A stretch of DNA of 64,000 nucleotides from an uncultured Saprospiraceae bacterium (GCA_937921775.1 CAKZUK010000001.1:88429-152428), one strand, 5' to 3'. Numbered from the stretch's first letter, positions 39,979 to 49,410 are shown. Made by a program: numbers and translations. The notes: generated by a model not told the origin, from the letters alone.

Positions 39979-40434
39979 TTATTTCTTTAAATTCTTTTCA
40001 TATTGCGCAATCCAATCTTCCATGCTTATTTTACTTACTAGTTCAGCGATCAAATCGTAAGGGATGTCATCCATCTTTTTGAATCGAACACAGCTTTTCC
40101 CCATGTCTAATTTTCGATCGGAATGCTTTGGATATTCAGTCACAAACCATTTATATATTTTTGGATCAGCATACACACCCATATGGTATAAAGCCACAAA
40201 ATTCTTTTGAGATGCCAAGTTCATAAAAGGGAGAGGTAATTTGGGATTGCAATGATAGCCATCTGGGTATTTGGAGAGTGGGACTACCCAACCTATCATA
40301 TTATAGCTTAGAGTTTCCTTGAACCCTTTTGGTAAGTTTTTTTTAATAATCGATCTGATTTTCTTGATAACTTTTTGACGGTCTTCAGGAAGTGCATCGA
40401 TGTATTCTTTTACGGAAGTATGTTCTATTTTCAT
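39979..40434 (-). CDS. DUF1801 domain-containing protein
   Basis: 'VKEYIDALPEDRQKVIKKIRSIIKKNLPKGFKETLSYNMIGWVVPLS', 'MGKSCVRFKKMDDIP'. Confidence 0.9.
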   Translation of the reverse strand: MKIEHTSVKEYIDALPEDRQKVIKKIRSIIKKNLPKGFKETLSYNMIGWVVPLSKYPDGYHCNPKLPLPFMNLASQKNFVALYHMGVYADPKIYKWFVTEYPKHSDRKLDMGKSCVRFKKMDDIPYDLIAELVSKISMEDWIAQYEKNLKK

Positions 40435-40540
40435 AAGATATAATTAATATTGATGCTAATATAGTAAAAAAGCAACTTATTCATTTACGTAGATTAGTTG
40501 AAATTATAAATTCACCTTAGGGACACCTAGCGTGCAGTTT

Positions 40541-41239
40541 TTATACTAAAGGTTTTCGCTCTAGTTCAAAGATTTCATCCACGTTATGATCAATAAGTAA
40601 GTTCAATAAATCATTGTAGCCATTGTCAATTTTGTATTGTAACTCTTCTTGGTACATTGGAAACAATGAATAAATATTGATCAAATTTTCACCAACTTGT
40701 AGAGCAGTGAATTCTTCTTCAAAAGTTACAGAAGGAAGTACAACTGCTCCTACATATTTTGAATCTTCTTGGTAAGGATTTCCGAATTCATCATTCTGAA
40801 TACTATGTCCAATGCCTAGCCAAGTAGCGTAATGATGAGGAAATCGAGCCGTTTGTTTTAGCATAGAAACGATCCATCCATTTGGGCTGTCATTATTTTG
40901 AAAGTTACCAAATTCAATACTTTTAGGTAAAATTAACATCAACTCGGCAAACTTATATTGATCAGGGTCTTCAATTCCTTCTTGCAATTGCATCGCCATG
41001 CTACTCATCCCTGAAGTCAGAAGAATATTAAAATTATGCTGCTCTGATTGAACTAAATAAACATCAAGATTAAAGTCAAGAGGAACAACTTCATGAAGAA
41101 CACTGAGCTCATCGTCCTCATAATAGTTAGAAAGATGCTTGCTTATAGCTAGGGCATGTTGATCATAAATGGTTCTTCCTGTGTAAAGGTCCTTAGGCAC
41201 GTCCATGAAGTATTTTGTGTTTTGCTGGTACTGAAACAA
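40541..41239 (-). CDS. Suppressor-of-fused (SUFU)-like domain protein
   Basis: 'VPLDFNLDVYLVQSEQHNFNILLTSGMSSMAMQ', 'AELMLILP', 'WIVSMLKQTARFPHHYATWLGIGHSI'. Confidence 0.75.
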   Translation of the reverse strand: MFQYQQNTKYFMDVPKDLYTGRTIYDQHALAISKHLSNYYEDDELSVLHEVVPLDFNLDVYLVQSEQHNFNILLTSGMSSMAMQLQEGIEDPDQYKFAELMLILPKSIEFGNFQNNDSPNGWIVSMLKQTARFPHHYATWLGIGHSIQNDEFGNPYQEDSKYVGAVVLPSVTFEEEFTALQVGENLINIYSLFPMYQEELQYKIDNGYNDLLNLLIDHNVDEIFELERKPLV

Positions 41240-41436
41240 TATTGAATTCCCTTATAATCAGCGGATTAGGGCTGTTTTATATTGTAAAATTATCTCATTT
41301 AATAATAAAATCCTACTTTGTAGAGCAAATGTATAAAACACATAGTCAGTAAGCAAAACGATGGCGATTAAATTGAGCTGATAATCAAATATGAACTTAA
41401 CATTCGATTTGAGAATACCTGCTAAAAAACCAAGAG

Positions 41437-42546
41437 ATGAATAGCGATTACGTAAAAAAACGAATTGAAAAAATAAGAAGCTTAATCAGTGAAGCTCGCC
41501 ATGACGAGGCATTTGCAGATTTGGAAAATTTCATCGCTGAGATTGATGGAGAGAAAGTAGAAAATATTCGTGAGCGTGATTTACTAGACCAATTAATTTC
41601 TGTAAAATCACGATATAATTTTTTCAAGCAACAAGTTCTAAAGGGCTTGCAGGAAGGACAGACTGAACTGAATCAGATATCGGCTGCTTTACTGAGCTTG
41701 ACCAATGAGGTCAACAAAATTGGAGAAGAGAACCCAAAGGCCTTCAAGCCTGATGAGGAAGAACAAGAGTACTATGCAGAAATGGCAGCGACAGCTCCCT
41801 TAACTGCGACCCATAATATAAATGATTCACTTCAAGATGGAAGTCAAAATAGCGGCTGTCTGCTTGCTATCAATAATAAAAATACAAACGTCAACGTAGA
41901 AATTAAAGACTTCAACTGGTCAGCTTTCTTTTTTAAAGTTGCCTTTGGACTTGTCCTGGTTGCTGCAGCAATATTTTTCATGACTAGAGGTTGTGCGAAC
42001 AAATCTGTAGATCCAGTAAGCCCACCTGTAATTAGTCCAGAGCCTGCTCCAGATCCGGGTGGGGCAACAAAGGACAGCATAAATAGAGGAGGAGGAAACT
42101 CGACGGATGTGAAGAGTAACCAACAAGCAAGAGGTAAAAATTGCAAAGAACTTCAACTTTCTGCTGGGAAAATTTGTGAGCTAGCAGATTACATAAGTAA
42201 TGTTGATAATGCTCTTTCGAGAAAATTCGAATTGAGCGATGTTTCATTTAAAAAGAATAGTCTAGATTTGTCCGATCGTTCAAAAGCAAATCAGCAAATT
42301 AATGATCTGGTAAAACTTTTAAAAGCTTACCCTGGTCTTGACTTGACGATTTATGGATATACTGTTGATGGCGAAAATGATGTTATTAAAGGCGTAAATG
42401 ATAAAGAGGATGGATTGGATAATATTCGCGCAAAGAAAATATTCGGATTTTTAAACGATAGAGGTATTAGTAAAAAACGTATGGATTATATTGGTGATAC
42501 TGACAACGATCGTGGCGATAGTCGCATATGGATTAAAATGGAATAG
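41437..42546 (+). CDS. EAD11-like N-terminus + single TM + degenerate OmpA-like C-terminal domain
   Basis: N-terminal 'LLDQLISVKSRYNFFKQQVLKGLQEGQTELNQISAALLSLTNEV'; TM 'VAFGLVLVAAAIFFMT'; C-terminal 'LLKAYPGLDLTIYGYT...DNIRAKKIFGFLNDRGISKKRMDYIG'. Confidence 0.6.
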   Translation: MNSDYVKKRIEKIRSLISEARHDEAFADLENFIAEIDGEKVENIRERDLLDQLISVKSRYNFFKQQVLKGLQEGQTELNQISAALLSLTNEVNKIGEENPKAFKPDEEEQEYYAEMAATAPLTATHNINDSLQDGSQNSGCLLAINNKNTNVNVEIKDFNWSAFFFKVAFGLVLVAAAIFFMTRGCANKSVDPVSPPVISPEPAPDPGGATKDSINRGGGNSTDVKSNQQARGKNCKELQLSAGKICELADYISNVDNALSRKFELSDVSFKKNSLDLSDRSKANQQINDLVKLLKAYPGLDLTIYGYTVDGENDVIKGVNDKEDGLDNIRAKKIFGFLNDRGISKKRMDYIGDTDNDRGDSRIWIKME

Positions 42547-42817
42547 TCGCCTAGCTATGTGATTTTTCATAAAAATACTTCAAGAAAATGATATAAAATG
42601 TTCTAATTTTCAGCTATGAATATAAATTGATATATTTATTTTGCATAAAAAGAAAGGCTTACATATTGTCTGAATTTTAACCTTGTTAATGTTTCGCTTT
42701 GAATCTATGATTGTAGAGAATAAATATCCTAAATACTCTCCTTTGGAATTGTTTTTGCTAATCAAAGCATAAATCTTCTCCTCTTTTATTTTACCCTCCT
42801 TCCTTTGTAAAACTCGG

Positions 42818-42845
42818 TTGACAAACAATCTAATTGATTTGTCAA
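42818..42845 (+). promoter_or_regulatory. Inverted repeat in the promoter region of micropeptide 2
   Basis: TTGACAAA-N12-TTTGTCAA perfect 8-bp arms, 38 bp upstream of the ATG. Confidence 0.5.
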
Positions 42846-42882
42846 TTGTTCTATAATTTATTTTTAATTAAATACTATAACC

Positions 42883-43014
42883 ATGAATTTAAAAGCATCA
42901 AAAAAAATTACTAAACTAAATTTGGACCAGAAGCAGATTATCAAACCTGACAACTGTTCAAACATTAAAGGCGGGGGCTATTGGTGTTGCGTCCGTAATA
43001 AATGGATTCACTAA
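42883..43014 (+). CDS. 43-aa GG-leader micropeptide with Cys-Cys/Trp-rich core (putative RiPP-like or signalling peptide precursor); not in supplied ORF track
   Basis: ATG...TAA translates to MNLKASKKITKLNLDQKQIIKPDNCSNIKGGGYWCCVRNKWIH; flanked by an upstream inverted repeat and a downstream terminator. Confidence 0.8.
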   Translation: MNLKASKKITKLNLDQKQIIKPDNCSNIKGGGYWCCVRNKWIH

Positions 43015-43022
43015 ATAACACC

Positions 43023-43073
43023 AGAAATGAGCTACTTGTTACAGCTGTAGCTAAGTAGCTCATTTCTTTTTTT
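43023..43073 (+). terminator. Strong hairpin terminator between micropeptide 2 and the histidine kinase
   Basis: AGAAATGAGCTACTT/AAGTAGCTCATTTCT perfect 15-bp stem followed by TTTTTT. Confidence 0.92.
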
Positions 43074-43085
43074 CTAAATCTATAT

Positions 43086-45146
43086 ATGAAATATTCAACA
43101 TCGGTCATTCTTGTACTCTTTTTCTCAATTTCATTATATGGATCGGGAACACAGGTGGATAGTATCACCGCACCTAAGCTGTGGTTAGAACAACAGAATG
43201 AACTAGGAGAAAGATTGTTGAAGAGCAGTCATGATTTTAAAGAAGCAGTTGATATCTACAAATCTGCTTACAATTTTGCCGTCTCAAATGAGCTGTCTTC
43301 TCACCTTATAGACTTAACAGTCAATTATGGAATCGCCTTGTATAAAAATGGAGAAATACAAGAAGCTTATTCCATCCTACACGATGTCTTACCAAAGATC
43401 ATAAACGATAATTTAAAGTTAAAGGCGGATGTCAACCAAATTCTTGGTATGACACTGGTATTTCAAAACAAATTTTCGGAAGGTTATAAACACCAAATGG
43501 ATGCTTTGAAATACTATACCGATATGAAGGATTCTTCTGGTGTAATGAGTGTGTTTTACGATCTGGGAAACAACTTTGCTACACAGGGACAAAGTGAATT
43601 GGCACTAGAAAATTACGAAAAAGGAATTGCGATTGCTAAATCCCTAGAGGATGTAAAGATGACGATGTTTGGTATCACTGCATTAGGAGGTGCTTGGGCG
43701 GCACTTGGTGATCTTGAAAAAGCTTTAAAATATAGTAACGAAAGTATTGACTTAGCTAAACTGCTAAAAGATGATGAGGAGTTGGCTTGGGCTTCCATTA
43801 ACCAAGGACACATATTGGTGCAACTAGCTAAGTATGAGGATGCTGAGGTGTTTTTACAACAGGCATATGACCTTAGTTTTGTTATTGGCAACAAGCTATT
43901 GACGGGGTACTCTATAGAGCAAATGGCAGAACTAAAATTTAGACAAAACCATTTAGAGGAAGCGATTCAGCGTCTTGATGAAAGTTATAAAATTTATCAG
44001 GAACTTGGTCATACGAATAGTGTAAAAGAGGTGACGAAAAAGTATGCAGAGATTTATTTTAAACAAAAAAATTATATCAAGTACAAGGAATATACAGATC
44101 AGTATATAGCATTGAAAGACTCCTTGTACTCGAAAGAAATGATGGAGTCAATGGCAAGCCTTAAACAAGATTTCGAATACCATAAAATGGAACGCGAAAA
44201 TCAAATTGTTTTGTTGACCAAAGATCAGGAATTGGCTCAAGCCAAAGGCTATATTATTTGTGCGATTGTACTAGGTACATCGCTTGTTTTTATTTTACTA
44301 TTGATTTTATTATTTAGTAGAAACAAAGCAGCCAATGAGAAAAATGAAATTCTAAGAGCTAAAAACGCTGAGATATTACGACAAAATGAATCGCTGGTTA
44401 GTTCTAATGAAGATTTAGAAAAATTTGCTTACATCATTTCCCACGACCTTAAAGAACCGCTACGTAACATCAACGGATTTACAAAACTACTAAGTCGGAA
44501 ATTAAAAAAATATTCATTTGATGACAGCATTAGCGAGTATCTGCAATTTATTGTCAGTGGAACCGATCAAATGGGGGACTTGTTGACTGGCTTATTAGAT
44601 TACTCTAAAGTTGGTGTCAACAAAAGTGAGAAACAACTCATTAACCTCGATTCTATAGCACGAAAAGTAATTAACGGATTTAGAATCCAAATAGCAGAAA
44701 AGAATTGCGAAATTGAATTGCATGAACTGCCCAAGGTCTCTTGCAAAAATACACAGCTTAGTCAGGTATTTCAAAACCTACTTGCCAATGCCATCAAATT
44801 TGGACAGGATCAAGGAAATAAAATTATAATTGGAGCAAAAGACCTAGGGGATGAATATCAAATCTTTGTAAAAGACGAGGGGATTGGTATTGAAAGAAAA
44901 TATCAAGAAGATATTTTTGTGGTTTTCAAACGACTGCATGACCGTAAAGCATTTACTGGCTCAGGAATTGGATTGGCTACTTGCAAGAAAATTGTAGAAG
45001 ACCACGGAGGTCGTATATGGGTGAAGTCAGAAGAAGGAAAGGGATCTTGTTTTTATTTTACCTTACCAAAAATCCCATTAGATGATCCCCAAAATCCTAC
45101 CATTGAAAAGATAAATACCTCTCAACGTGATTTAGTAATTGCTTAA
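43086..45146 (+). CDS. Periplasmic-TPR sensor histidine kinase
   Basis: Signal peptide; TPR repeats ('ALENYEKGIAIAKSLED', 'ALKYSNESIDLAKLLKDDEELAWASINQGHILVQLAKYEDAEVFLQQAY'); TM 'ICAIVLGTSLVFILLLILLF'; H-box 'FAYIISHDLKEPLRNI'; N/G boxes 'LLANAIKFG', 'GIGLATCKKIVEDHGGRIWV'. Confidence 0.93.
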   Translation: MKYSTSVILVLFFSISLYGSGTQVDSITAPKLWLEQQNELGERLLKSSHDFKEAVDIYKSAYNFAVSNELSSHLIDLTVNYGIALYKNGEIQEAYSILHDVLPKIINDNLKLKADVNQILGMTLVFQNKFSEGYKHQMDALKYYTDMKDSSGVMSVFYDLGNNFATQGQSELALENYEKGIAIAKSLEDVKMTMFGITALGGAWAALGDLEKALKYSNESIDLAKLLKDDEELAWASINQGHILVQLAKYEDAEVFLQQAYDLSFVIGNKLLTGYSIEQMAELKFRQNHLEEAIQRLDESYKIYQELGHTNSVKEVTKKYAEIYFKQKNYIKYKEYTDQYIALKDSLYSKEMMESMASLKQDFEYHKMERENQIVLLTKDQELAQAKGYIICAIVLGTSLVFILLLILLFSRNKAANEKNEILRAKNAEILRQNESLVSSNEDLEKFAYIISHDLKEPLRNINGFTKLLSRKLKKYSFDDSISEYLQFIVSGTDQMGDLLTGLLDYSKVGVNKSEKQLINLDSIARKVINGFRIQIAEKNCEIELHELPKVSCKNTQLSQVFQNLLANAIKFGQDQGNKIIIGAKDLGDEYQIFVKDEGIGIERKYQEDIFVVFKRLHDRKAFTGSGIGLATCKKIVEDHGGRIWVKSEEGKGSCFYFTLPKIPLDDPQNPTIEKINTSQRDLVIA

Positions 45147-45256
45147 TTCTAGTCTTATATTTATCAAGTTATTCTTAGCTTTTTGTATATTAGAGCCTGC
45201 ACGAGATTACAGCCTTTGTAACTCGCAGTCTTATAAAACTAAAATACAACAAAGCT

Positions 45257-46840
45257 ATGAACCTAATGAACCAGTCAAGCCATTCCTTTGCATTGTCAAG
45301 AATGCAATTTTTACCTTATCTTTTAATCTTATTCTGTTCTCTTATTTTTAAAGGAAATACCTTACAAGCACAGGTATTTGCAGTGGATGAAAACCAAGAT
45401 GGCGTTTCCCCAGTCTTAATATCTGGCAACTCAGCTCCACCAACTCTACAATCTCTTACTGTAGATGATTGTATTAGTATTGGAATTGTTGATTCAGGAG
45501 CGCCAATGGCTGCAATGAATCGCTTGATTAGTTTGGGATATTCGGATGTTACTTTAATCCCCCCAAACTCAGGCCTTACGGAATTTGAATCTTTTGATCT
45601 GCTCTTTCTCCCGGGCACCTGGGCTAGTGCTACTTCTGGCGACTTGTCTACGATCGAATCTAATGCGGCAGATTATATTAGCTATGTTGAACAGGGAGGT
45701 AGTCTCTATGTAGAACAACCAAATCCATATTTACAGCCGGGTTCTGTTGTTACACCGACCATTCTTCCATACCCAATTACATTTTACAATTCATATAACT
45801 CTGGTGATCATCCTCCAATTATCATTAATCCGAATCATGAAATATTGTTTGGTCTTGATGCAGAAGAATTATCAATTCCTGCTGATCAGATGACTGTCAT
45901 TGCACCAGAATATGAAATTCTGATAATAGGAGCAATTACTGGGAGCGCCTCATTAGTTGTCTTGGAATATGGAGAAGGAAAGATATTAGTTTGTACCTCA
46001 AATGTAAATCCAATTGCCAATACACCGATGAGCGACCAATACTTTCTTAGATTGATTCAATGGTTAGGATCGAGTATTACAGTTGATAATATTCAAGCTT
46101 GCGAAAGCTATACCTGGCTTGATGGCATTACCTATACTTCAGATAACAATACTGCTAGTGTTATTTTGGATGGGACAGATGGTTGTGATTCTATTGTTAA
46201 CCTAAATCTCACAATCAACTTCGATAGTTCAGAAGGAGTCGATCTTATCTCTGATTGTGGTCCTTATACTTGGATTGATGGTATCAGCTACGAGACTAGT
46301 AATAATACCGCAAGTTTCACACTCATCAATGCTGGAGGATGTGATAGTATCGTTTCACTTGATCTTACGATCACTGGGCCTGATGTTACCATCTCGCAAA
46401 ATGGACAATTACTTACAGCTGGAAGCACAGGTGCAACTTATCAATGGCTGGAATGCGAAAATGGTTTTACACCAATACCCGGAGCTACGGATCAAAATTA
46501 TTCAGTTTCCACCGATGGAGGCTATGCTGTCATTGTTACCCAAAATGGTTGTACCGATACTTCTGACTGTGTTGTCGTGTTGTTGAATGGAGTGGATAAC
46601 CCCTTGTTGGAAAAAGTTTCAATATTTCCAAATCCTACAGACGGCCAGTTGACGATTGATTTTGGTCAACTGGATCAGCCTGCCGTAAAAGTGTATTCTG
46701 CTCTTGGGCAATTAGTTTTTGCAAAAGAGAAAATAGGCAAACGTTTATTAGAATTTGACTTGGGAGATGTGGCTGGCGTTTATTTTGTGGAGGTTCTTGT
46801 GGAAGGCGACTTGAAGGCTTTTCGTGTGATCTTAGAGTAA
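45257..46840 (+). CDS. Secreted repeat protein with T9SS type A sorting domain
   Basis: Two 'YTW(L/I)DGI(T/S)Y...NNTAS...GCDSIV.L(N/D)LTI' repeats; C-terminal 'VSIFPNPTDGQLTIDFGQL...VAGVYFVEVLVEGDLKAFRVILE'. Confidence 0.87.
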   Translation: MNLMNQSSHSFALSRMQFLPYLLILFCSLIFKGNTLQAQVFAVDENQDGVSPVLISGNSAPPTLQSLTVDDCISIGIVDSGAPMAAMNRLISLGYSDVTLIPPNSGLTEFESFDLLFLPGTWASATSGDLSTIESNAADYISYVEQGGSLYVEQPNPYLQPGSVVTPTILPYPITFYNSYNSGDHPPIIINPNHEILFGLDAEELSIPADQMTVIAPEYEILIIGAITGSASLVVLEYGEGKILVCTSNVNPIANTPMSDQYFLRLIQWLGSSITVDNIQACESYTWLDGITYTSDNNTASVILDGTDGCDSIVNLNLTINFDSSEGVDLISDCGPYTWIDGISYETSNNTASFTLINAGGCDSIVSLDLTITGPDVTISQNGQLLTAGSTGATYQWLECENGFTPIPGATDQNYSVSTDGGYAVIVTQNGCTDTSDCVVVLLNGVDNPLLEKVSIFPNPTDGQLTIDFGQLDQPAVKVYSALGQLVFAKEKIGKRLLEFDLGDVAGVYFVEVLVEGDLKAFRVILE

Positions 46841-46855
46841 CTTTATAAATAAATT

Positions 46856-46893
46856 GAACCTGCCCTTGCCATGAGGCCGGCAAAGGCAGGTTC
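46856..46893. terminator. Hairpin between convergent genes
   Basis: GAACCTGCC...GGCAGGTTC with inner TTGCC/GGCAA pairing. Confidence 0.6.
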
Positions 46894-46905
46894 AAAAAAA
46901 TCTTA

Positions 46906-49410
46906 TTAATTCCCTTGGCCACCTCCCTGTTGACCACCATCACCACCACCTTTCTGGTCATCATTATTAATCTTAGAACGACTCTTTTTGGCTTTAAAGT
47001 CAAGCTTTCCAAAAGTATACTTAAAGTTTAAACCAAAAGATCTGAAAGGAATTTTAAATTCAGATTTTTGATAAAAATCGTCATCCTTTAATTCTGTTCT
47101 GAATATTTTACTTCTTGTAAATGGATCGACAATTCGAATACCTAAACTCGCACGTTTGTTCCAAAATTGCTTTTGAAAACCAAGGCTTGTCATCCAAAAT
47201 GAAGTCTTCTCTCCTTGAAGGGTACGCTCCTTTGCACGATAAAACCCAAAGGCTTCGGCTTTCCAGCCTTTCTTAAAATCATAAGAAGTACTAGCAAAAA
47301 AATTGTATTGCAAACCATCATTGGTCACGCTGTAATTTTCAATATCACTTTCAGCATTGTAGGTGAAAATGTTGAAGTTTCCTCGAACAGTCCAGACCTT
47401 ATTGAAAGTCTTAGAGATAAATGTATTGAAGCCAATTGAGTTGTTGGTGCCAATGTTTTGATAAACGGATTCAGCTACTCCTTCGTCATCGACAATGACG
47501 ATGCTCTCGATAAGGTCTTGCGTGTTTTTATAAAAAAGAGAGCTACTAAGGACTAGACCTTTGATAAATGTATTATAACCCAACTCCACTTGATGGACCA
47601 ACTCGGGTTCCAGCTCTGGATTACCTTGGGAAACGTTTCTTCGATCAATATCATTCCGATAAGGATTGATATAGAAAAGACTTGGTCGTTGAATACGTTG
47701 GTTATAACTTAACTTGACAGTCGAAAACATATTGGTTTTCTTAGAGATAATAACACTCGGTAGCCAGTTGTCATAAGAATTGTCAAAAGGGTCAAGTTGA
47801 GATTCGAACTCTCCACCAATACCCGTATGCTCATAACGCACACCTGCAATGATTCCAATGTCCTTTGGAAGATTGAATGTGAAAGAAGTATAGGCCGCAT
47901 AAACATCTTGTTCATAGTCAAAAACATTTGTTCGTGTCGGATCGGAAATATACTCATCCAAGTCAGCGTCAAGTTGATCAAATTTATAGTCACTGTTGAT
48001 TCGGCGAATGACGGCTTTAGTTCCAATCTCAAGTTTTACTTTTTCCCCGAAAGGGTGAACGTAATCAATCTGACCAGTGTATTCTTTGTTGTTACCTTGA
48101 TTCTCTTGTCGTTCTACAAAATCAAGAACAGAAGCGTTGCTACTTGAAGTGATGTCACTGTCGAGGTTACTTACATTTCCATTTAATAAAAATGCGGCAG
48201 TAAATTCTCGGCCTTCTTCTGCAAAGGTACGACGATAATCAGTAGACCAATCAAAGCCACCTCTCAGCGTTTTTCCATCCGAGTCACGACTTGTCATTTC
48301 AGAAAACAATTGGTTGACATCTGGAATATAGGTTGCTGGATTCGAAGATTCTGTGTTAAACGCAAAGCCTCTAAAGTTGATGGAGGAAGATATGTTTTGA
48401 TAAGCATTGATATCATAATTGAGGCCACCATTTCCGAAGAAACCAGTTCGAGAGGAGGTGGTGACAGCAGATTGAGTATAGCTGGAAATTAATTGTTCTC
48501 CGTCAAAATCTTCTCTGATAAACGAGAGATTTCCATCATTGGGCCAAGAATGCCAGAAGCCAGTATTCGCGTTGAAGCCGAGTCGGCCTTTAGTTGCATT
48601 GATACCAATGTTACCATTGTTTTGGCGAGTTCCTAAGGAGCCGTTGACGGAGACATTGTAGCCTTGTACCTGTTTTTTTTGAGTGATGATATTGATGATA
48701 CCGCCGGAGCCTTCACCATCATATTTAGCAGAAGGGGAGGTGATGACTTCCACACTTTTGATCTGATCCGCAGGAATCATTTTTAGTGCATCAGCTGTTC
48801 CGTTGGCAAACATTCCTGATGGTTTTCCATTGATCAATATTTGTAAATTTTGAGACCCTCTTAGTGAGACATTTCCTTCCAAGTCAACAGAGAGCATTGG
48901 GACTTTACGGAGTACATCACTGGCATCGCCACCTGCGTTGGTGACGTCCTTGTCTGCGTTGTAAACTATTTTATCAATTTTGGTTTCAACCAAAGGTGCT
49001 TCTTCCACTACTTCTATTTCAGAAAGGGTAAGATTATCTTGTTCGAGCGCAATCGTTCCAGCACTAAAATCTGGTTTTCCAAGAGTTAGGTTCACCTCCG
49101 AAATCTCTTTAGTGAGATAGCCTAAGAAAGAGACGCTTAGGGTGTAGGTTCCTGTTGGAACATCTTTGATTTTGAACTTTCCTTTTTCGTCGGTAATGTT
49201 TCCGTTGACCTGCTTTTGGGTCTTAGTGTCTGTCAAAACCACAGTAGCATAAGCTACAGGTTTATTTTGTGGATCGAGGACTTTTCCGGTGATTTTTCCT
49301 TTGATGCTCTTTTCCTTTTTTTTCCATTTGCCGCCACCGCCACCTGGGTACTGAGCGGATAGGGAAGTAGAGAAGACTAATACGAGGAGGAGTAAAAGTG
49401 TTTGTTTCAT
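46906..49410 (-). CDS. TonB-dependent-receptor-like outer-membrane beta-barrel protein with CarboxypepD_reg domain
   Basis: 'ITGKVLDPQNKPVAYATVVL', plug 'DVLRKVPMLSVDLEGNVSLRGSQNLQILINGKPSGMFANGTADALKMIPADQIKSVEVITSPSAKYDGEGSGGIINIITQK'. Confidence 0.93.
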   Translation of the reverse strand: MKQTLLLLLVLVFSTSLSAQYPGGGGGKWKKKEKSIKGKITGKVLDPQNKPVAYATVVLTDTKTQKQVNGNITDEKGKFKIKDVPTGTYTLSVSFLGYLTKEISEVNLTLGKPDFSAGTIALEQDNLTLSEIEVVEEAPLVETKIDKIVYNADKDVTNAGGDASDVLRKVPMLSVDLEGNVSLRGSQNLQILINGKPSGMFANGTADALKMIPADQIKSVEVITSPSAKYDGEGSGGIINIITQKKQVQGYNVSVNGSLGTRQNNGNIGINATKGRLGFNANTGFWHSWPNDGNLSFIREDFDGEQLISSYTQSAVTTSSRTGFFGNGGLNYDINAYQNISSSINFRGFAFNTESSNPATYIPDVNQLFSEMTSRDSDGKTLRGGFDWSTDYRRTFAEEGREFTAAFLLNGNVSNLDSDITSSSNASVLDFVERQENQGNNKEYTGQIDYVHPFGEKVKLEIGTKAVIRRINSDYKFDQLDADLDEYISDPTRTNVFDYEQDVYAAYTSFTFNLPKDIGIIAGVRYEHTGIGGEFESQLDPFDNSYDNWLPSVIISKKTNMFSTVKLSYNQRIQRPSLFYINPYRNDIDRRNVSQGNPELEPELVHQVELGYNTFIKGLVLSSSLFYKNTQDLIESIVIVDDEGVAESVYQNIGTNNSIGFNTFISKTFNKVWTVRGNFNIFTYNAESDIENYSVTNDGLQYNFFASTSYDFKKGWKAEAFGFYRAKERTLQGEKTSFWMTSLGFQKQFWNKRASLGIRIVDPFTRSKIFRTELKDDDFYQKSEFKIPFRSFGLNFKYTFGKLDFKAKKSRSKINNDDQKGGGDGGQQGGGQGN

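Noticed and set aside
42610-42828. 72-aa minus-strand ORF upstream of micropeptide 2
   Set aside because: AT-rich intergenic, low-complexity, overlaps the putative promoter inverted repeat; no family match recognised
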